DNA of 64,000 nt from Gammaproteobacteria bacterium (GCA_029881255.1 JAOUMY010000005.1:130479-194478); one strand, 5' to 3'. Positions 16,961 to 26,337 are shown, counted from the first letter of the stretch. Made by a program: numbers and translations. Notes: generated by a model not told the origin, from the letters alone.

Positions 16961-19351
16961 TTATTTCTTGAACGTGATAAACAAGGCCGATGTCCAGATC
17001 TTGGCATCGTCAACCTGACGTGCGACAACATAGACCGGGCGATGACCGTGTGGGCCGTTTTTCGGTGCGATTTCAAAATTTCCGGTGACTTCACGTGGTG
17101 CCTTCGAGTCACTCATGCGCTCCATCGCAAGAAACATTTCGACGCCGGGTAAATCCTTTTTCAGTCGCGATGCTTCGAGCAATTCTTCGCCGGTAAACTC
17201 CCAGGAAAACGTTGGGCAATGCACAAATGGATTCCCTTTTAAAGGATCACCGACTTTTACATAGCCATCAATCGTGCCTTCGATTTTGATTTTCGCCGTC
17301 GCTAAATGCGAAACGTCCATCTCGATGGCATCGACATCGCCATAGGTATCACTCTTGAATCCGATCGTCGTTGTTGTTTCGCGCCAGCAGGTTTCTTCTT
17401 TGTGCTCAAAGCCCAGGCCTACAAACTCATTGATAACGGCGTTCGTGATGGTGATCTTGCCTTTCCAGGCGGCCCAACGATAGCGATCCTTAATACGTGC
17501 ACCGCCCCAGCGGAAACGAATCTTACGCTCGGAATAGCCCAGTTCCTTCTGCAGATCGCGCCGCCAAAACTCGCCATCCTGATCGTAGGCAACGATTTCA
17601 TCCCAACCGGCGTCGCCAAGAAAGCGATAGTCCACCTGCGCGGCTCCCTGGTGATCAAACTCATCACCCATAATGTGCTTACCACACGAAATCAATCCGA
17701 AGGTACGCTCGCCGGTCGACGCGAAGGTATGGCGTTGGCGTAAGGCGATGCCGATAGCCTTGCGCGATAGTTCTGGAGAGATGACTCCGGAGATACCGCC
17801 CTTGGTACCAAATACCGCTGTACCCGGCACACCGCCACCGCAACGACCACGGTGTTCATCACCTGCCATGCTTGCACCGATTTTGTAGCCGCGTTGCATG
17901 GCTTCCTGATACAGCCAGCCAAAGTGACCCCAGGACGATCCGATCTCAATCAATTTTTCCAGTTCGGGATGATGCCAGTCCAGAATACAACGACGCCCAC
18001 CGACGTGAGGCGTTAACAAGTGACCTTCAGGATCGCTCGCATAGGCGGCCCATAATTCTTCTAGCGGCCAGGCACCGGGAATGGCTTCTGTTGTGCCGGA
18101 ATCTTCATTCCAGTCAACCGAGCGCACGTGGGTGCCATCTTTCAAAAATGGAAACTCAGGTTCGCCATCGTGCAGGAAGATGACGTTATGGTCACCACCC
18201 GCGCAGGAACTGCCGCACCACTCTGTTCCGGGATAAGCAACGAATTCACCGTCTTTACTGATTTCGCGTATCAGCTCTACTGTTTTGTTCCAGCGTTCGT
18301 GGGTGATGTTAAAGTCATTATGCGCAAACGCCAGCACGTCCAACCCGGTTACATCACGCCCGTAATTCAGGTTATACGTTGTAGAATTGGTTCCAATCGT
18401 ATCATCTGAATGCACATGCAAGTCGGTGTAATAGATTCTAGGAAACTCGAGTTCTTTATCGACCGTAACATAGAATGTGTTTGGCTGGACCGCGGGATGA
18501 TCCGGCATGCTGGCATTGATTACCAATTCACCCGGCTTGTCCGTTGGTATATCTTCCAGCAGATGAACCGACCAACCTTCTTCCGGCAACCTGATCTCGC
18601 TCTCATAGCAAGGGACGCCATCAAGCGTAGCGTTGATACGAATCCTGTCAGCGCGATTCCAGCAGGTATTACCCCATTCATCTTCAGCGCGAATTCGCAA
18701 TGGCACTTTCTCGCCCCGCTTCACCAGACGCGAACCGGCCCATTGTAGTAATGCAGGGCGACCCGGTTTGATATTGATCGTTAGATCAGGATTTACCGCT
18801 GCGAAACGTGAGGTGCCAAGTGGGTCCACATAGCAGCGGAACTTGAAGAATTCTTCTGTAAACGTTTGTACACGGGTGCCCGGACCGCCGAAACGTCGGT
18901 CTCCCATGCGGATAACGATTTGATCACCAGCCTTTAAATAGCCGTCATAGGTATCAACAATAATGGCTTTCTGAAAAGGACGCTCGTGGCCTTTCTGATC
19001 AAAGCGTACGGAAAGCTTTTGCACAGACGCTGGGCTTTGTCCTTCAAGCGTAGGCGATGCATGGTATTCAGCGGATACATAGTTGGCGCCGCTTGGGTGA
19101 GTTGTTTGGAAAAGTTCCCAGTCTGAATAGAAGCGAAATGTGGCCTTAAACCAGGAGCCGTCTGCCATGCCCGATTGCCCAAGCGTGTATACAATAATGA
19201 TTTCCTGCCACGAACCGGCATCCATTTCTTCGATATTACAGGTGACTGAACCAAGAAATGGCATGTCCTTGGTCTTTTGGTACAGACCTGCGGGTGCGAA
19301 ATATGAATCGCCCAGTTTTTCTTTTAACTCGGCGTCCGTCATTTTTTTCAT
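16961..19351 (-). CDS. PHP-domain protein, DUF3604-like
   Basis: The product is 796 residues. AAGGGG lies 8 nt upstream of the ATG at 19351. Residues 1 to about 310 are beta-rich with two repeats about proteins acting on polymers or lipids (no firm family). From about 312 the PHP metal site begins with YYTDLHVHSDDTIG, followed by VLAFAHNDFN, VAYPGTEWCG, HNVIFLH and MAGDEHRGRCGGG. These His/Asp/Glu clusters resemble a trinuclear phosphoesterase or hydrolase site, and the layout resembles DUF3604 proteins. There is no signal peptide, so it is probably cytoplasmic. It is the last gene of a unit with tctC, tctB and tctA, so it may process the imported organic acid. The substrate is unknown. Confidence 0.75.
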   Translation of the reverse strand: MKKMTDAELKEKLGDSYFAPAGLYQKTKDMPFLGSVTCNIEEMDAGSWQEIIIVYTLGQSGMADGSWFKATFRFYSDWELFQTTHPSGANYVSAEYHASPTLEGQSPASVQKLSVRFDQKGHERPFQKAIIVDTYDGYLKAGDQIVIRMGDRRFGGPGTRVQTFTEEFFKFRCYVDPLGTSRFAAVNPDLTINIKPGRPALLQWAGSRLVKRGEKVPLRIRAEDEWGNTCWNRADRIRINATLDGVPCYESEIRLPEEGWSVHLLEDIPTDKPGELVINASMPDHPAVQPNTFYVTVDKELEFPRIYYTDLHVHSDDTIGTNSTTYNLNYGRDVTGLDVLAFAHNDFNITHERWNKTVELIREISKDGEFVAYPGTEWCGSSCAGGDHNVIFLHDGEPEFPFLKDGTHVRSVDWNEDSGTTEAIPGAWPLEELWAAYASDPEGHLLTPHVGGRRCILDWHHPELEKLIEIGSSWGHFGWLYQEAMQRGYKIGASMAGDEHRGRCGGGVPGTAVFGTKGGISGVISPELSRKAIGIALRQRHTFASTGERTFGLISCGKHIMGDEFDHQGAAQVDYRFLGDAGWDEIVAYDQDGEFWRRDLQKELGYSERKIRFRWGGARIKDRYRWAAWKGKITITNAVINEFVGLGFEHKEETCWRETTTTIGFKSDTYGDVDAIEMDVSHLATAKIKIEGTIDGYVKVGDPLKGNPFVHCPTFSWEFTGEELLEASRLKKDLPGVEMFLAMERMSDSKAPREVTGNFEIAPKNGPHGHRPVYVVARQVDDAKIWTSALFITFKK

Positions 19352-19460
19352 AGCTAAAACCCCTTGTTCATTTTCCTAAAACATACTGATCGAAATAGTT
19401 TCAACGGCACCTCATGAAAAAAATAGCAACGCCATTGAGCGAAAATGTTGACTAAACTCG

Positions 19461-20990
19461 CTACTGCGTAGACTCAGCAGCGGCGTCCTTTCTTTTCTTG
19501 CGTCCGGCCTTGATGCTGGTCCAGAAAGTGCGAACGACGACGAACAACGTTAGCGCCATCAATACCATGGCAACCGGACGCTGGAAGAACATATAGGTAT
19601 CTTGCTGCGAGATAATGACAACTTGTTGTAATGTACGCTCCCATTCCGGCGCCAGAATAAAACCGATCAACAAGGCGACATAGGAATAGTCAAATTTTCG
19701 CATGAAATAACCGATAAAACCGAACACGAGCATAACGCCCACATCAAACATGTCGGACTTGCCAAGATAGGCACCCATGATGCAGGTGAAGATAACGATT
19801 GGATACAAAACCAGGGCAGGAATATTCACGGCTTTACAGAAAAAGCGCAGACCCACGCGGCCAACAATCAATAGGAACAAACTGGCTATTACCAGGCTGC
19901 CGTAGATGCCATACATCAGCTGCGCATTCTCTTTAAACAACAAGGGGCTCGGTTGCATGCCATGTATCATAAACGCACCCATCAACATGGCTGCGGCAAG
20001 GTTGCCGGGAATGCCGAGCACGAACAAGGGAATCAGGCTGGCAGCAACCACTGAACTATTCGCGGACTCAGACGCTGCAATACCTTCAAGACGGCCCTTG
20101 CCGAACTCTTCTCTGTGCTTTGATCGTTTCATCGCCTGGTCATAAGACATGAACGATGCTACCGGGGCTCCCAGGCCAGGCATAGCACCGACGCCTATTC
20201 CGATAAGAGTGCCGCGCAGCAATGTTCTGGTATTGCCAAAAAATTCCTTGATCGACACGATTCGATCTTCACGCTTTTTAGAAAAAACGTTTGCGGATTG
20301 TTCAACGCTTGCTTTGCCCGCGAATCTTTCCAACTGGATCAGGATTTCCGAAAAAGCGAGCAAGCCAATGGCTACCGGAATGAGCGACAAGCCGCCGCCG
20401 AGTTGATAAACGTCGAAGGTCAGTCTGGGTAATGCCGTCACCGGCTCAGTGCCGATTAAACCCAGTACAATTCCAAAGGCGGCGGCAATCAGTCCACGAC
20501 CGATTGAACCGGTTCCGATACCGGCGATAACGGTTAAGGCGAGCGTGATCAACGCGAAAATTTCCGCCGGCCCCATATATAAGGCCACCATTGCCAATGG
20601 CGCCGCAACCAGGATCAATACGATAGTCGAAAGAAAATCTCCGGCAACCGAACTATATAAGGCCATGCGCAAGGCCTTTTCACCCTGACCTTTTTGCGTA
20701 AGCGGATAGCCGTCCCAGGAAGTAGCAGCGGCTTCGGGTGTGCCAGGTGTTCTTAATAACACGGCAGAAACGGCGCCTCCATAAAACGCGCCCTTGTTTA
20801 AGCCCACTAAAAAACCGATCGCCGTCAGTGGCGTCATGTAATACGTGATGGGGATAAACAACGCAATCGCCATCGGACCATTTATGCCGGGAATAGCACC
20901 AACTAATACGCCAATCGCTACACCAAGGAGGAGAAACATCAGGCTGGCGGGTGAAACAGAATCCAGCAATCCCGCAAGTATCATTTCCAT
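19461..20990 (-). CDS. tctA: Tripartite tricarboxylate transporter, large permease TctA
   Basis: The product is 509 residues, the normal length for TctA. It has about 12 hydrophobic segments. Family landmarks include GAIPGINGPMAIALFIPITY (about 32-51), LRTPGTPEAAATSWDGYP (about 79-96) and GAMPGLGAPVASFMSYD (about 272-288). It forms the transport channel with TctB and receives substrate from the periplasmic TctC protein. It lies between tctB and the PHP-domain gene on the same strand and ends in a basic cytoplasmic tail. Confidence 0.95.
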   Translation of the reverse strand: MEMILAGLLDSVSPASLMFLLLGVAIGVLVGAIPGINGPMAIALFIPITYYMTPLTAIGFLVGLNKGAFYGGAVSAVLLRTPGTPEAAATSWDGYPLTQKGQGEKALRMALYSSVAGDFLSTIVLILVAAPLAMVALYMGPAEIFALITLALTVIAGIGTGSIGRGLIAAAFGIVLGLIGTEPVTALPRLTFDVYQLGGGLSLIPVAIGLLAFSEILIQLERFAGKASVEQSANVFSKKREDRIVSIKEFFGNTRTLLRGTLIGIGVGAMPGLGAPVASFMSYDQAMKRSKHREEFGKGRLEGIAASESANSSVVAASLIPLFVLGIPGNLAAAMLMGAFMIHGMQPSPLLFKENAQLMYGIYGSLVIASLFLLIVGRVGLRFFCKAVNIPALVLYPIVIFTCIMGAYLGKSDMFDVGVMLVFGFIGYFMRKFDYSYVALLIGFILAPEWERTLQQVVIISQQDTYMFFQRPVAMVLMALTLFVVVRTFWTSIKAGRKKRKDAAAESTQ

Positions 20991-21020
20991 GGCTTTATAA
21001 TTTCCACCTGTTGATTTTGT

Positions 21021-21539
21021 TTATTCGAAAAGTTGTGGCCCCGGAACGGGTACCCCAAAACCATAACGCATGATGACATACAACACAGCCGTTAAGATGA
21101 CTGCGAGCATGATTGATTGCAACCAGCGCCGACTGCCAATCACATATTGCAATAACATCAGGAATACAAATGACGCAATGATATAACCAACGTACTCAAT
21201 AGCGACAATCAGCAGAACACTGGGAAACATCACGTTCATCAGGCAACGCAGATTGACTCTGCCTATTTGCGTGAAGCCACCTTCGTCACCTCTATCTTCC
21301 GGAAACGTTGTCTCGCTGCGCGGGAGCGGCTTTTTAAAATAGCGCGCGATGAAGACAAAAAACAGCGACAAACACGCCATAAAGAGCATTATGCTGATTG
21401 CCACGCTTGGCACCAGAGAAGATGATGCACCGTAACCCGGATAGGCAGGTGTGTAATTAGGAATTCCCCAGCTAAGCATCAAAATGCAAAACCCGATTAC
21501 AAGCAAATATGCCATCGAGTCTCTTGTTATTCTTGTCAA
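21021..21539 (-). CDS. tctB: Tripartite tricarboxylate transporter, small permease TctB
   Basis: The product is 172 residues with four predicted transmembrane segments at about 8-27, 42-64, 103-125 and 133-160. This matches the small, poorly conserved TctB subunit. It is placed between tctC and tctA, 30 nt upstream of the latter, as expected for this family. The start ATG is at 21539. Assignment rests on size, topology and neighbours more than on motif. Confidence 0.88.
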   Translation of the reverse strand: MTRITRDSMAYLLVIGFCILMLSWGIPNYTPAYPGYGASSSLVPSVAISIMLFMACLSLFFVFIARYFKKPLPRSETTFPEDRGDEGGFTQIGRVNLRCLMNVMFPSVLLIVAIEYVGYIIASFVFLMLLQYVIGSRRWLQSIMLAVILTAVLYVIMRYGFGVPVPGPQLFE

Positions 21540-21570
21540 GCCACGTCACCTCCGACCTAGACAAATTCAC

Positions 21571-21632
21571 CTGCGTAGAATACGCAGAAGCGACTTAAAT
21601 AAAATCGCCAGACGACTAATCGCCTGGCGATT
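21571..21632 (-). terminator. Two intercistronic hairpins between tctC and tctB
   Basis: AATCGCCAG (21603-21611) pairs perfectly with CTGGCGATT (21624-21632). Next, CTGCGTA (21571-21577) pairs with TACGCAG (21581-21587) around a GAA loop. Both lie just after the tctC stop on the minus strand. They probably protect or attenuate the transcript so that the binding protein is made in excess over the permease. Confidence 0.6.
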
Positions 21633-21650
21633 CAAGTGTTGGTCAAGCTG

Positions 21651-22592
21651 CTAGTTCATACTTGCCAGCGCACCAAAGGTGGCATACAAGCGACTTGCCG
21701 TTTTATCTGCGGTCTCTTCACCCCAGGTAACTGGGCGCATCTTCAGATTATCGGTAATGAATGTTTGCGTTTCTGCATCATTGGCAAGCTTGTCTGCAGC
21801 GGCTAACAATTTCGCTTTCGCCTTAGGATCAATGCCTTTTGGTGCGATCAAAGCAACAATCATTTCAATTTGCTCGTCATATCCCTGCTCTTTCAGCGTA
21901 GGAACTTCGGGGATAGGCGGTAAACGTTCGCCGAGGGCAGAGGCAATTAATTTTATCGTACCCGCTTCTACGTGCTTATATAGAATTGCGCCAACATACC
22001 CAACATCGACATGGTCGCCGGTAACTGCCTGGATAACTGACGGGCCACCTTTCGACGGAAGCAAGGCTAATTGAACACCTTCCTTTTTCGCCATGCGTAC
22101 GATGGCATCCTTATCATCCGCGCCATGGAACATTGCACGAATTTTTCCGCCATTCTGCGTCTTGGCCCAGGCAAATGCTTCTTTCAGTGTCTTATAAGGC
22201 TTGTCGCTTTTAGCGATGAAACCACTGGAGTTCAGCGCCACCAGCGACAGATAATCAAAATCATCGGACGTATATTGCATCTTCGCGTGATGGGGGGCGT
22301 AGGTATAAGCCGTCAAGGAAGTAACACCGATAGTATAACCATCTGCCTTGGCCCGGCTAAGAGATGTGGCCATCACCGTGCCGTGAGAACCGGTGACGTT
22401 CTTAACATTTATGGGTTGTCCCAGGAGTGTACTCATGCGCTGAGCGAGCCCGCGCGTGAGACGGTCTATTTGCGCACCCGGTTGTGTCATCGTCATGAAC
22501 GTAATGGGACGGCTTGGGTAATCCGCGGCGAATACACTGGTGGTAATCGTAGCCATTAATAGGCCAACGCCAAGGGTTAAAAATCTTCTCAT
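21651..22592 (-). CDS. tctC: Tripartite tricarboxylate transporter substrate-binding protein TctC
   Basis: The product is 313 residues. A signal peptide covers about residues 1-22, MRRFLTLGVGLLMATI followed by cleavage after VFA. The mature protein begins with DYPSRPITFMTMTQPGAQID, the standard start of TctC/Bug-family binding proteins. Later family blocks are NVTGSHGTVMATSL (about 63) and KGGPSVIQAVTGDHVDVGYV (about 180). It captures a carboxylated substrate in the periplasm for TctAB. An AGGAGGAT Shine-Dalgarno precedes the ATG. The ligand cannot be predicted from sequence. Confidence 0.94.
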   Translation of the reverse strand: MRRFLTLGVGLLMATITTSVFAADYPSRPITFMTMTQPGAQIDRLTRGLAQRMSTLLGQPINVKNVTGSHGTVMATSLSRAKADGYTIGVTSLTAYTYAPHHAKMQYTSDDFDYLSLVALNSSGFIAKSDKPYKTLKEAFAWAKTQNGGKIRAMFHGADDKDAIVRMAKKEGVQLALLPSKGGPSVIQAVTGDHVDVGYVGAILYKHVEAGTIKLIASALGERLPPIPEVPTLKEQGYDEQIEMIVALIAPKGIDPKAKAKLLAAADKLANDAETQTFITDNLKMRPVTWGEETADKTASRLYATFGALASMN

Positions 22593-23433
22593 TGCGATCC
22601 TCCTTGCTTATCTGTCAGTTTTAAATCCGGCCATTGAATTGAAAGAACGGCCTATTCCTTCTACATGCTGCATTGACGAACAGAAATCGTTGTACAGACA
22701 GAAACATTGGAAAAATGGGAATAAACTTCAGAAGACGGGCAGCATGCCAGTTCGGGGAATTGCAAATTTGGTAAAACAAAACTTTCCCTGTCAATGCGCC
22801 ATACTCCATTTGAAAACGCCCTAAAGAAGTCAACCACTTGTTTTCAATAAATATTGTTACGATGTATATATGATCCGGGCAACTATATCGTTTGAAACAA
22901 AGCGACTGCACTACTCTATATCATTAACGGTTATCCTGTCTGTCGTCTATGCGACGCAAGAAAAACAGACGAACGTCACTCAAAGGATTAAGTGTATTCG
23001 CCAATGTTAATATCCCTTTGCATACAAAAAAGCACTAAACAAAAAAGGGGTGAACGAAGTCTAACAATGCTGCGTACTTGTCACAACTAATAATTCATTA
23101 GATTCCGGCTGCTATCGACTCTTCTTGTTACTATTTTGAAGCTGACTCAACTTCTCGAGGCGCATCTTTCCCATGCGATTGTCGAAATATTGCTGTTTGA
23201 GCGAGATGACAAGGTCTTCGATGCAGATTTAGGGATGGCTTGGAAACACCCTCATTTAAATCAAAATATTTAATATAGGTATTCATGTAAAAGGGATCCG
23301 AATGTGTACCTCGTTGTCCTGCCCGGCCGTCGAAAGCATCTCCCTTAGCGAAAAGCTGCCCATTATTTGAAAAATCCACCACGCATTCGGTGGCAGCTTG
23401 TTACAAAACCAAGGATTGGCCAAAACGGCCAAA
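22593..23433. other. Long noncoding or decayed region upstream of tctC
   Basis: This 840-nt stretch carries no intact gene. The tctC promoter should lie in its left part. Near the right end the minus strand has possible coding remains. One frame starts at about 23286 with MNTYIKYFDLNEGVSKPSLN. A second frame, entered just after a TAA, reads DLVISLKQQYFDNRMGKM and ends at a TAG near 23114. A one-base shift would join them. I do not recognise the family; this may be a decayed small gene. Confidence 0.4.
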
Positions 23434-24726
23434 CTATAGTTTCGTGCACAGATGCTTCCCCTTAGACTTTTCACTGCCGGTAAACACCAATACGAACAAA
23501 CCTGATACGATCATCGCAACCATGACTAACCAAAACGCAGGCTCAATCACGCCAGAAAGTTGCGCAGCTATTCCAAGCGCCAGTGCGCCGATACCATAGC
23601 CGAGGTCACGCCAGAAACGATAAATGCCGAGCGCGGAGCCGCGCCAGTTTGGATGCGCAATATCGGCAACCGCCGCGCCGAGATTGGGATATAACAAGGC
23701 CATGCCGAAGCCTGCGACTGCCGATGAAAACGACCACCAGGCAATACCATCGGACAACAGCATCATACCCACACCGATACCGGACATTATCATGCCGGTG
23801 ACGATGGGAATTTTACGTCCGATGCGATCGGACAAATGTCCGGTCAATAACTGTGATGCGCCCCATACGGTGCCATATACACCAATGACCCAACCGGCTT
23901 GTTTGATGTCCAGGCCTTTGCTCAATAGAAACACCGGGTAAAACACCCACACGATGGCGTCGACAAATTTTTCCACCAGACCTGCCTGACAGTAGGCGAA
24001 CATGCGCTTATCACCCCAGGACATCAGTTTGAATACTTCGCCAGTCGTGGGGTGATCAGAAATAGTTTTTGAATACACGGCGGAAGTGTTTACAGCGCCG
24101 TTTTGTTGCAATTGCGCGCTTTCGGCCATAGCCCAGGGCAAGGTGTCTTTGATCGTAAATAACACCAGCGCCATTGCACTTAGTGTTACCGTCAAACCAA
24201 ACCAGAACAAGCCTTCACGCGTACCAAAACTCAAGGCCAGATACGCCGTCACAACGCCGGCAACGGCCACCGCAAAGTAGCCGGAAAATTCATTCAGACC
24301 ATTGACCATCCCTTTTTGGGTGGGACGCGTAAGGTCTAATTTGGACGTCAGCGTCATCGACCAGGCCAGACCCTGATTAATGCCGAGAAAGATGGTCGCC
24401 GTGACAACCCAATACCAATTCTCGGCGTATAGAATGAGAAACGGAATCGGTAGGGCAAACAACCAACCTAAAAATAAAACACGTTTACGTCCGAGTTTTT
24501 CAGATAGACGACCGGCAACAAAATTCATCGCACCTTTAACAAAACCAAAGGCCACTACGAACGAGGCTAGTAAGGTAAACGAATTGGCCGGTAGATTGAA
24601 TTCATCACTGGCGAGTGCGGGCACTACGTTGCGCATCATACCGATGGTCAAACCCACCAGAAAGACTTGCAGTAGCTGGTTGAGAAACTGTGCGAGATTC
24701 TCCCGCATGCCAAATTGATAAGTCAT
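23434..24726 (-). CDS. MFS transporter
   Basis: The product is 430 residues with 12 predicted membrane helices. The MFS cytoplasmic loop motif appears twice: GRLSEKLGRKRVLFLG (about 72-87, after helix 2) and GHLSDRIGRKIPIVTG (about 289-304, after helix 8). A charged central loop lies at about 195-235. The C-terminal tail is short and basic. It follows the persulfide dioxygenase gene on the same strand, but a strong terminator lies between them. It may serve sulfur metabolism by position, but its substrate is unknown. Confidence 0.88.
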   Translation of the reverse strand: MTYQFGMRENLAQFLNQLLQVFLVGLTIGMMRNVVPALASDEFNLPANSFTLLASFVVAFGFVKGAMNFVAGRLSEKLGRKRVLFLGWLFALPIPFLILYAENWYWVVTATIFLGINQGLAWSMTLTSKLDLTRPTQKGMVNGLNEFSGYFAVAVAGVVTAYLALSFGTREGLFWFGLTVTLSAMALVLFTIKDTLPWAMAESAQLQQNGAVNTSAVYSKTISDHPTTGEVFKLMSWGDKRMFAYCQAGLVEKFVDAIVWVFYPVFLLSKGLDIKQAGWVIGVYGTVWGASQLLTGHLSDRIGRKIPIVTGMIMSGIGVGMMLLSDGIAWWSFSSAVAGFGMALLYPNLGAAVADIAHPNWRGSALGIYRFWRDLGYGIGALALGIAAQLSGVIEPAFWLVMVAMIVSGLFVLVFTGSEKSKGKHLCTKL

Positions 24727-24740
24727 AACAATTAAAATAA

Positions 24741-24775
24741 GGGTCAGACCACGTCAAACAATCGTGATCTGACCC
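24741..24775 (-). terminator. Rho-independent terminator after the persulfide dioxygenase gene
   Basis: GGGTCAGA...TCTGACCC arms (24741-24748 and 24768-24775), extended by CACG/CGTG after one mismatch, form a 12-bp stem. On the minus strand a T-rich run (TTATTTT) follows. It separates the dioxygenase unit from the MFS gene. Confidence 0.75.
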
Positions 24776-24783
24776 CGAGGGAG

Positions 24784-25470
24784 TTAAGCCATGCCGCAGA
24801 CGAGGTTGCCAGGAACAGCAACGTCGATACGTTTTGGCTTTGGTAGGTTAAGGTTGTCCATGATCGCCGTGAACGCTGCTTTAGGCTTGCTGTTCGCGAG
24901 ACGTGGATTGTTGAGTTTCTCTTCGCCGATAGTCGACTCAGTGAAACCATCGTAGTCGTGACCAGGATAGACAACTGTGTCATCCGGATAAGCAAACAAT
25001 TTGTCAGTGATCGAGTGATACAGCGTTTCAGAATTTCCCTGTTGGAAATCAGTACGGCCACAGGCACGTATCAGCAGTGCATCACCTGTGAACAATGCGC
25101 CTTCGATAGCGTAAGTAACGTCACCATTGGTGTGTCCTGGAGTATGCAAAACTTTGATAGTCTGCTTGCCCAGTTTGATTTCCTGGTCGTTCACCAGTTG
25201 CATATCGGCACACTTGGCACCACCGTCGGTATGTACGCCAACTTTACAGCCCAGCTTTTCACGCAATTGACCTGCGCCAGTCACGTGGTCAGCATGTACG
25301 TGTGTTTCCAATGCATACTTCAGCGTCAGACCAAGGTCTTGTACGTATTTCACATCGCGCTCAACGCGCTCTTTCACTGAATCTATAATTGCTGCTTCTT
25401 TTGTTGCTTCGTCCCACAACAAGTAAGTATAAGTCCAGGTATCCTGATCAAAGAGTTGTCTTACTTTCAT
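24784..25470 (-). CDS. Persulfide dioxygenase (ETHE1-like, metallo-beta-lactamase fold)
   Basis: The product is 228 residues. The mononuclear iron site is visible as THVHADHVTGAG (about 56-67), LHTPGHTNGDVTY (about 109-121), FTGDALLIRACGRTDFQQG (about 128-146) and YPGHDYDGF (about 168). The CGRTDFQQG run is typical of ETHE1-type sulfur dioxygenases. It oxidises glutathione persulfide to sulfite and glutathione in the cytoplasm. AGGAG precedes its ATG. It is the second gene after rhodanese-DUF2892, under a sigma-54 promoter at 26076-26091. Confidence 0.94.
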   Translation of the reverse strand: MKVRQLFDQDTWTYTYLLWDEATKEAAIIDSVKERVERDVKYVQDLGLTLKYALETHVHADHVTGAGQLREKLGCKVGVHTDGGAKCADMQLVNDQEIKLGKQTIKVLHTPGHTNGDVTYAIEGALFTGDALLIRACGRTDFQQGNSETLYHSITDKLFAYPDDTVVYPGHDYDGFTESTIGEEKLNNPRLANSKPKAAFTAIMDNLNLPKPKRIDVAVPGNLVCGMA

Positions 25471-25496
25471 TTCGATATCTCCTGTCTAACTAAGAA

Positions 25497-26030
25497 TTAA
25501 TCACATGAACCGGAAGCGCGACAAAATTCGTCTTTCAATTTTGGATCGGCTTTGTTCCACGGCGCTTTTGCCAACGCACCTGCAACTGCGCAATTACCCG
25601 TCAGCCCGGCATAAAACAAACCTGCGCCGAAGGCGATGGTTGCCGTGGAAAACCACGGATTGACAAATGCTCCCAGTGTGGCGAAGACCATGAACATTAC
25701 GCCCATTACCAATTGCATTTGACGCATCAAAGGCAGAGGTGCCTTGCCAGCCTTGCGCACTGGATTACCTTTTTCTATCCACGACATGATCCCGCCGGGA
25801 TAAACGCTATACGTATGTGCATCATCAAACCCAAGACCTTTGGCCTGTTCAAATGCCTGCTGTGCACGCATGCCGCTACGACACATGAACACGATCTTGC
25901 GATCAGTGAGTTGATTCAGCACACCCGGTGCTACCGTAGTAAAAGCAGAAAGCGGAACATTAATGGAGTTGTGTACATACTCCAGTTCATATTCATCACG
26001 CTCCCGCACATCAATAATGACTTCACCCAT
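25497..26030 (-). CDS. Rhodanese-DUF2892 membrane sulfurtransferase
   Basis: The product is 177 residues. Residues 1 to about 98 are a rhodanese domain with the active-site loop CRSGMR near residue 50. Residues about 100-160 form a DUF2892 region with two membrane helices (VMGVMFMVFATLGAFV and IAFGAGLFYAGLTG). The layout resembles E. coli YgaP. The extreme C-terminus is cysteine-bearing (FCRASGSCD). It likely carries sulfane sulfur at the membrane and feeds the persulfide dioxygenase encoded 26 nt downstream. A GGAG Shine-Dalgarno lies 8 nt upstream of the ATG. Confidence 0.92.
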   Translation of the reverse strand: MGEVIIDVRERDEYELEYVHNSINVPLSAFTTVAPGVLNQLTDRKIVFMCRSGMRAQQAFEQAKGLGFDDAHTYSVYPGGIMSWIEKGNPVRKAGKAPLPLMRQMQLVMGVMFMVFATLGAFVNPWFSTATIAFGAGLFYAGLTGNCAVAGALAKAPWNKADPKLKDEFCRASGSCD

Positions 26031-26075
26031 GACATATCTCCGATTCGTTTATTAGCATCTGCTGATTTTCTTAAT

Positions 26076-26091
26076 TGCTATTGTCGTGCCA
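26076..26091 (-). promoter_or_regulatory. Sigma-54 promoter of the rhodanese-DUF2892/dioxygenase unit
   Basis: The minus strand reads TGGCACGACAATAGCA, close to the sigma-54 consensus TGGCACG-N4-TTGC(A/T), with GG and GC separated by 10 bp. The expected transcript start is about 26064, 34 nt before the ATG at 26030. Confidence 0.8.
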
Positions 26092-26238
26092 ATCTTCTAC
26101 GCACTCGGAGCCAGGACGGAGAAGGTTTTTTATTCGCTTGTTTTATCGGGAGTTACTGGAGTTTCATGAGGTGTTTTTTCTAATAACCGATAAACCATAT
26201 TGTTATTCCATAGCGTTTTCATAGGTTATTTGTTTCAC

Positions 26239-26274
26239 ATGTTGCGTCGTATGTTGCAACATATATGACAACAT
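26239..26274. promoter_or_regulatory. Activator site shared by two divergent sigma-54 promoters
   Basis: A perfect palindrome ATGTTGCAACAT lies at 26251-26262. Outer half-sites ATGTTG (26239-26244) and CAACAT (26269-26274) share exactly the same centre. It stands about 165 bp from the minus-strand promoter and about 65 bp from the plus-strand promoter. It is probably bound by the Fis-type HTH of the regulator at 27621-28577. Confidence 0.75.
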
Positions 26275-26321
26275 CCGCGCTATCTCAGAATTATTGATCA
26301 GGAATTCAGCGAGTTATAGAT

Positions 26322-26337
26322 TGGCATATCAACTGCT
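26322..26337 (+). promoter_or_regulatory. Sigma-54 promoter of the carbonic-anhydrase-like gene
   Basis: TGGCATATCAACTGCT has the sigma-54 GG-N10-GC spacing. The expected start is about 26349, 29 nt before the ATG at 26378. Confidence 0.72.

Noticed and set aside
22540-22824. Plus-strand frame of 94 residues upstream of tctC
   Set aside because: It crosses the tctC start and its translation shows no recognisable protein pattern.
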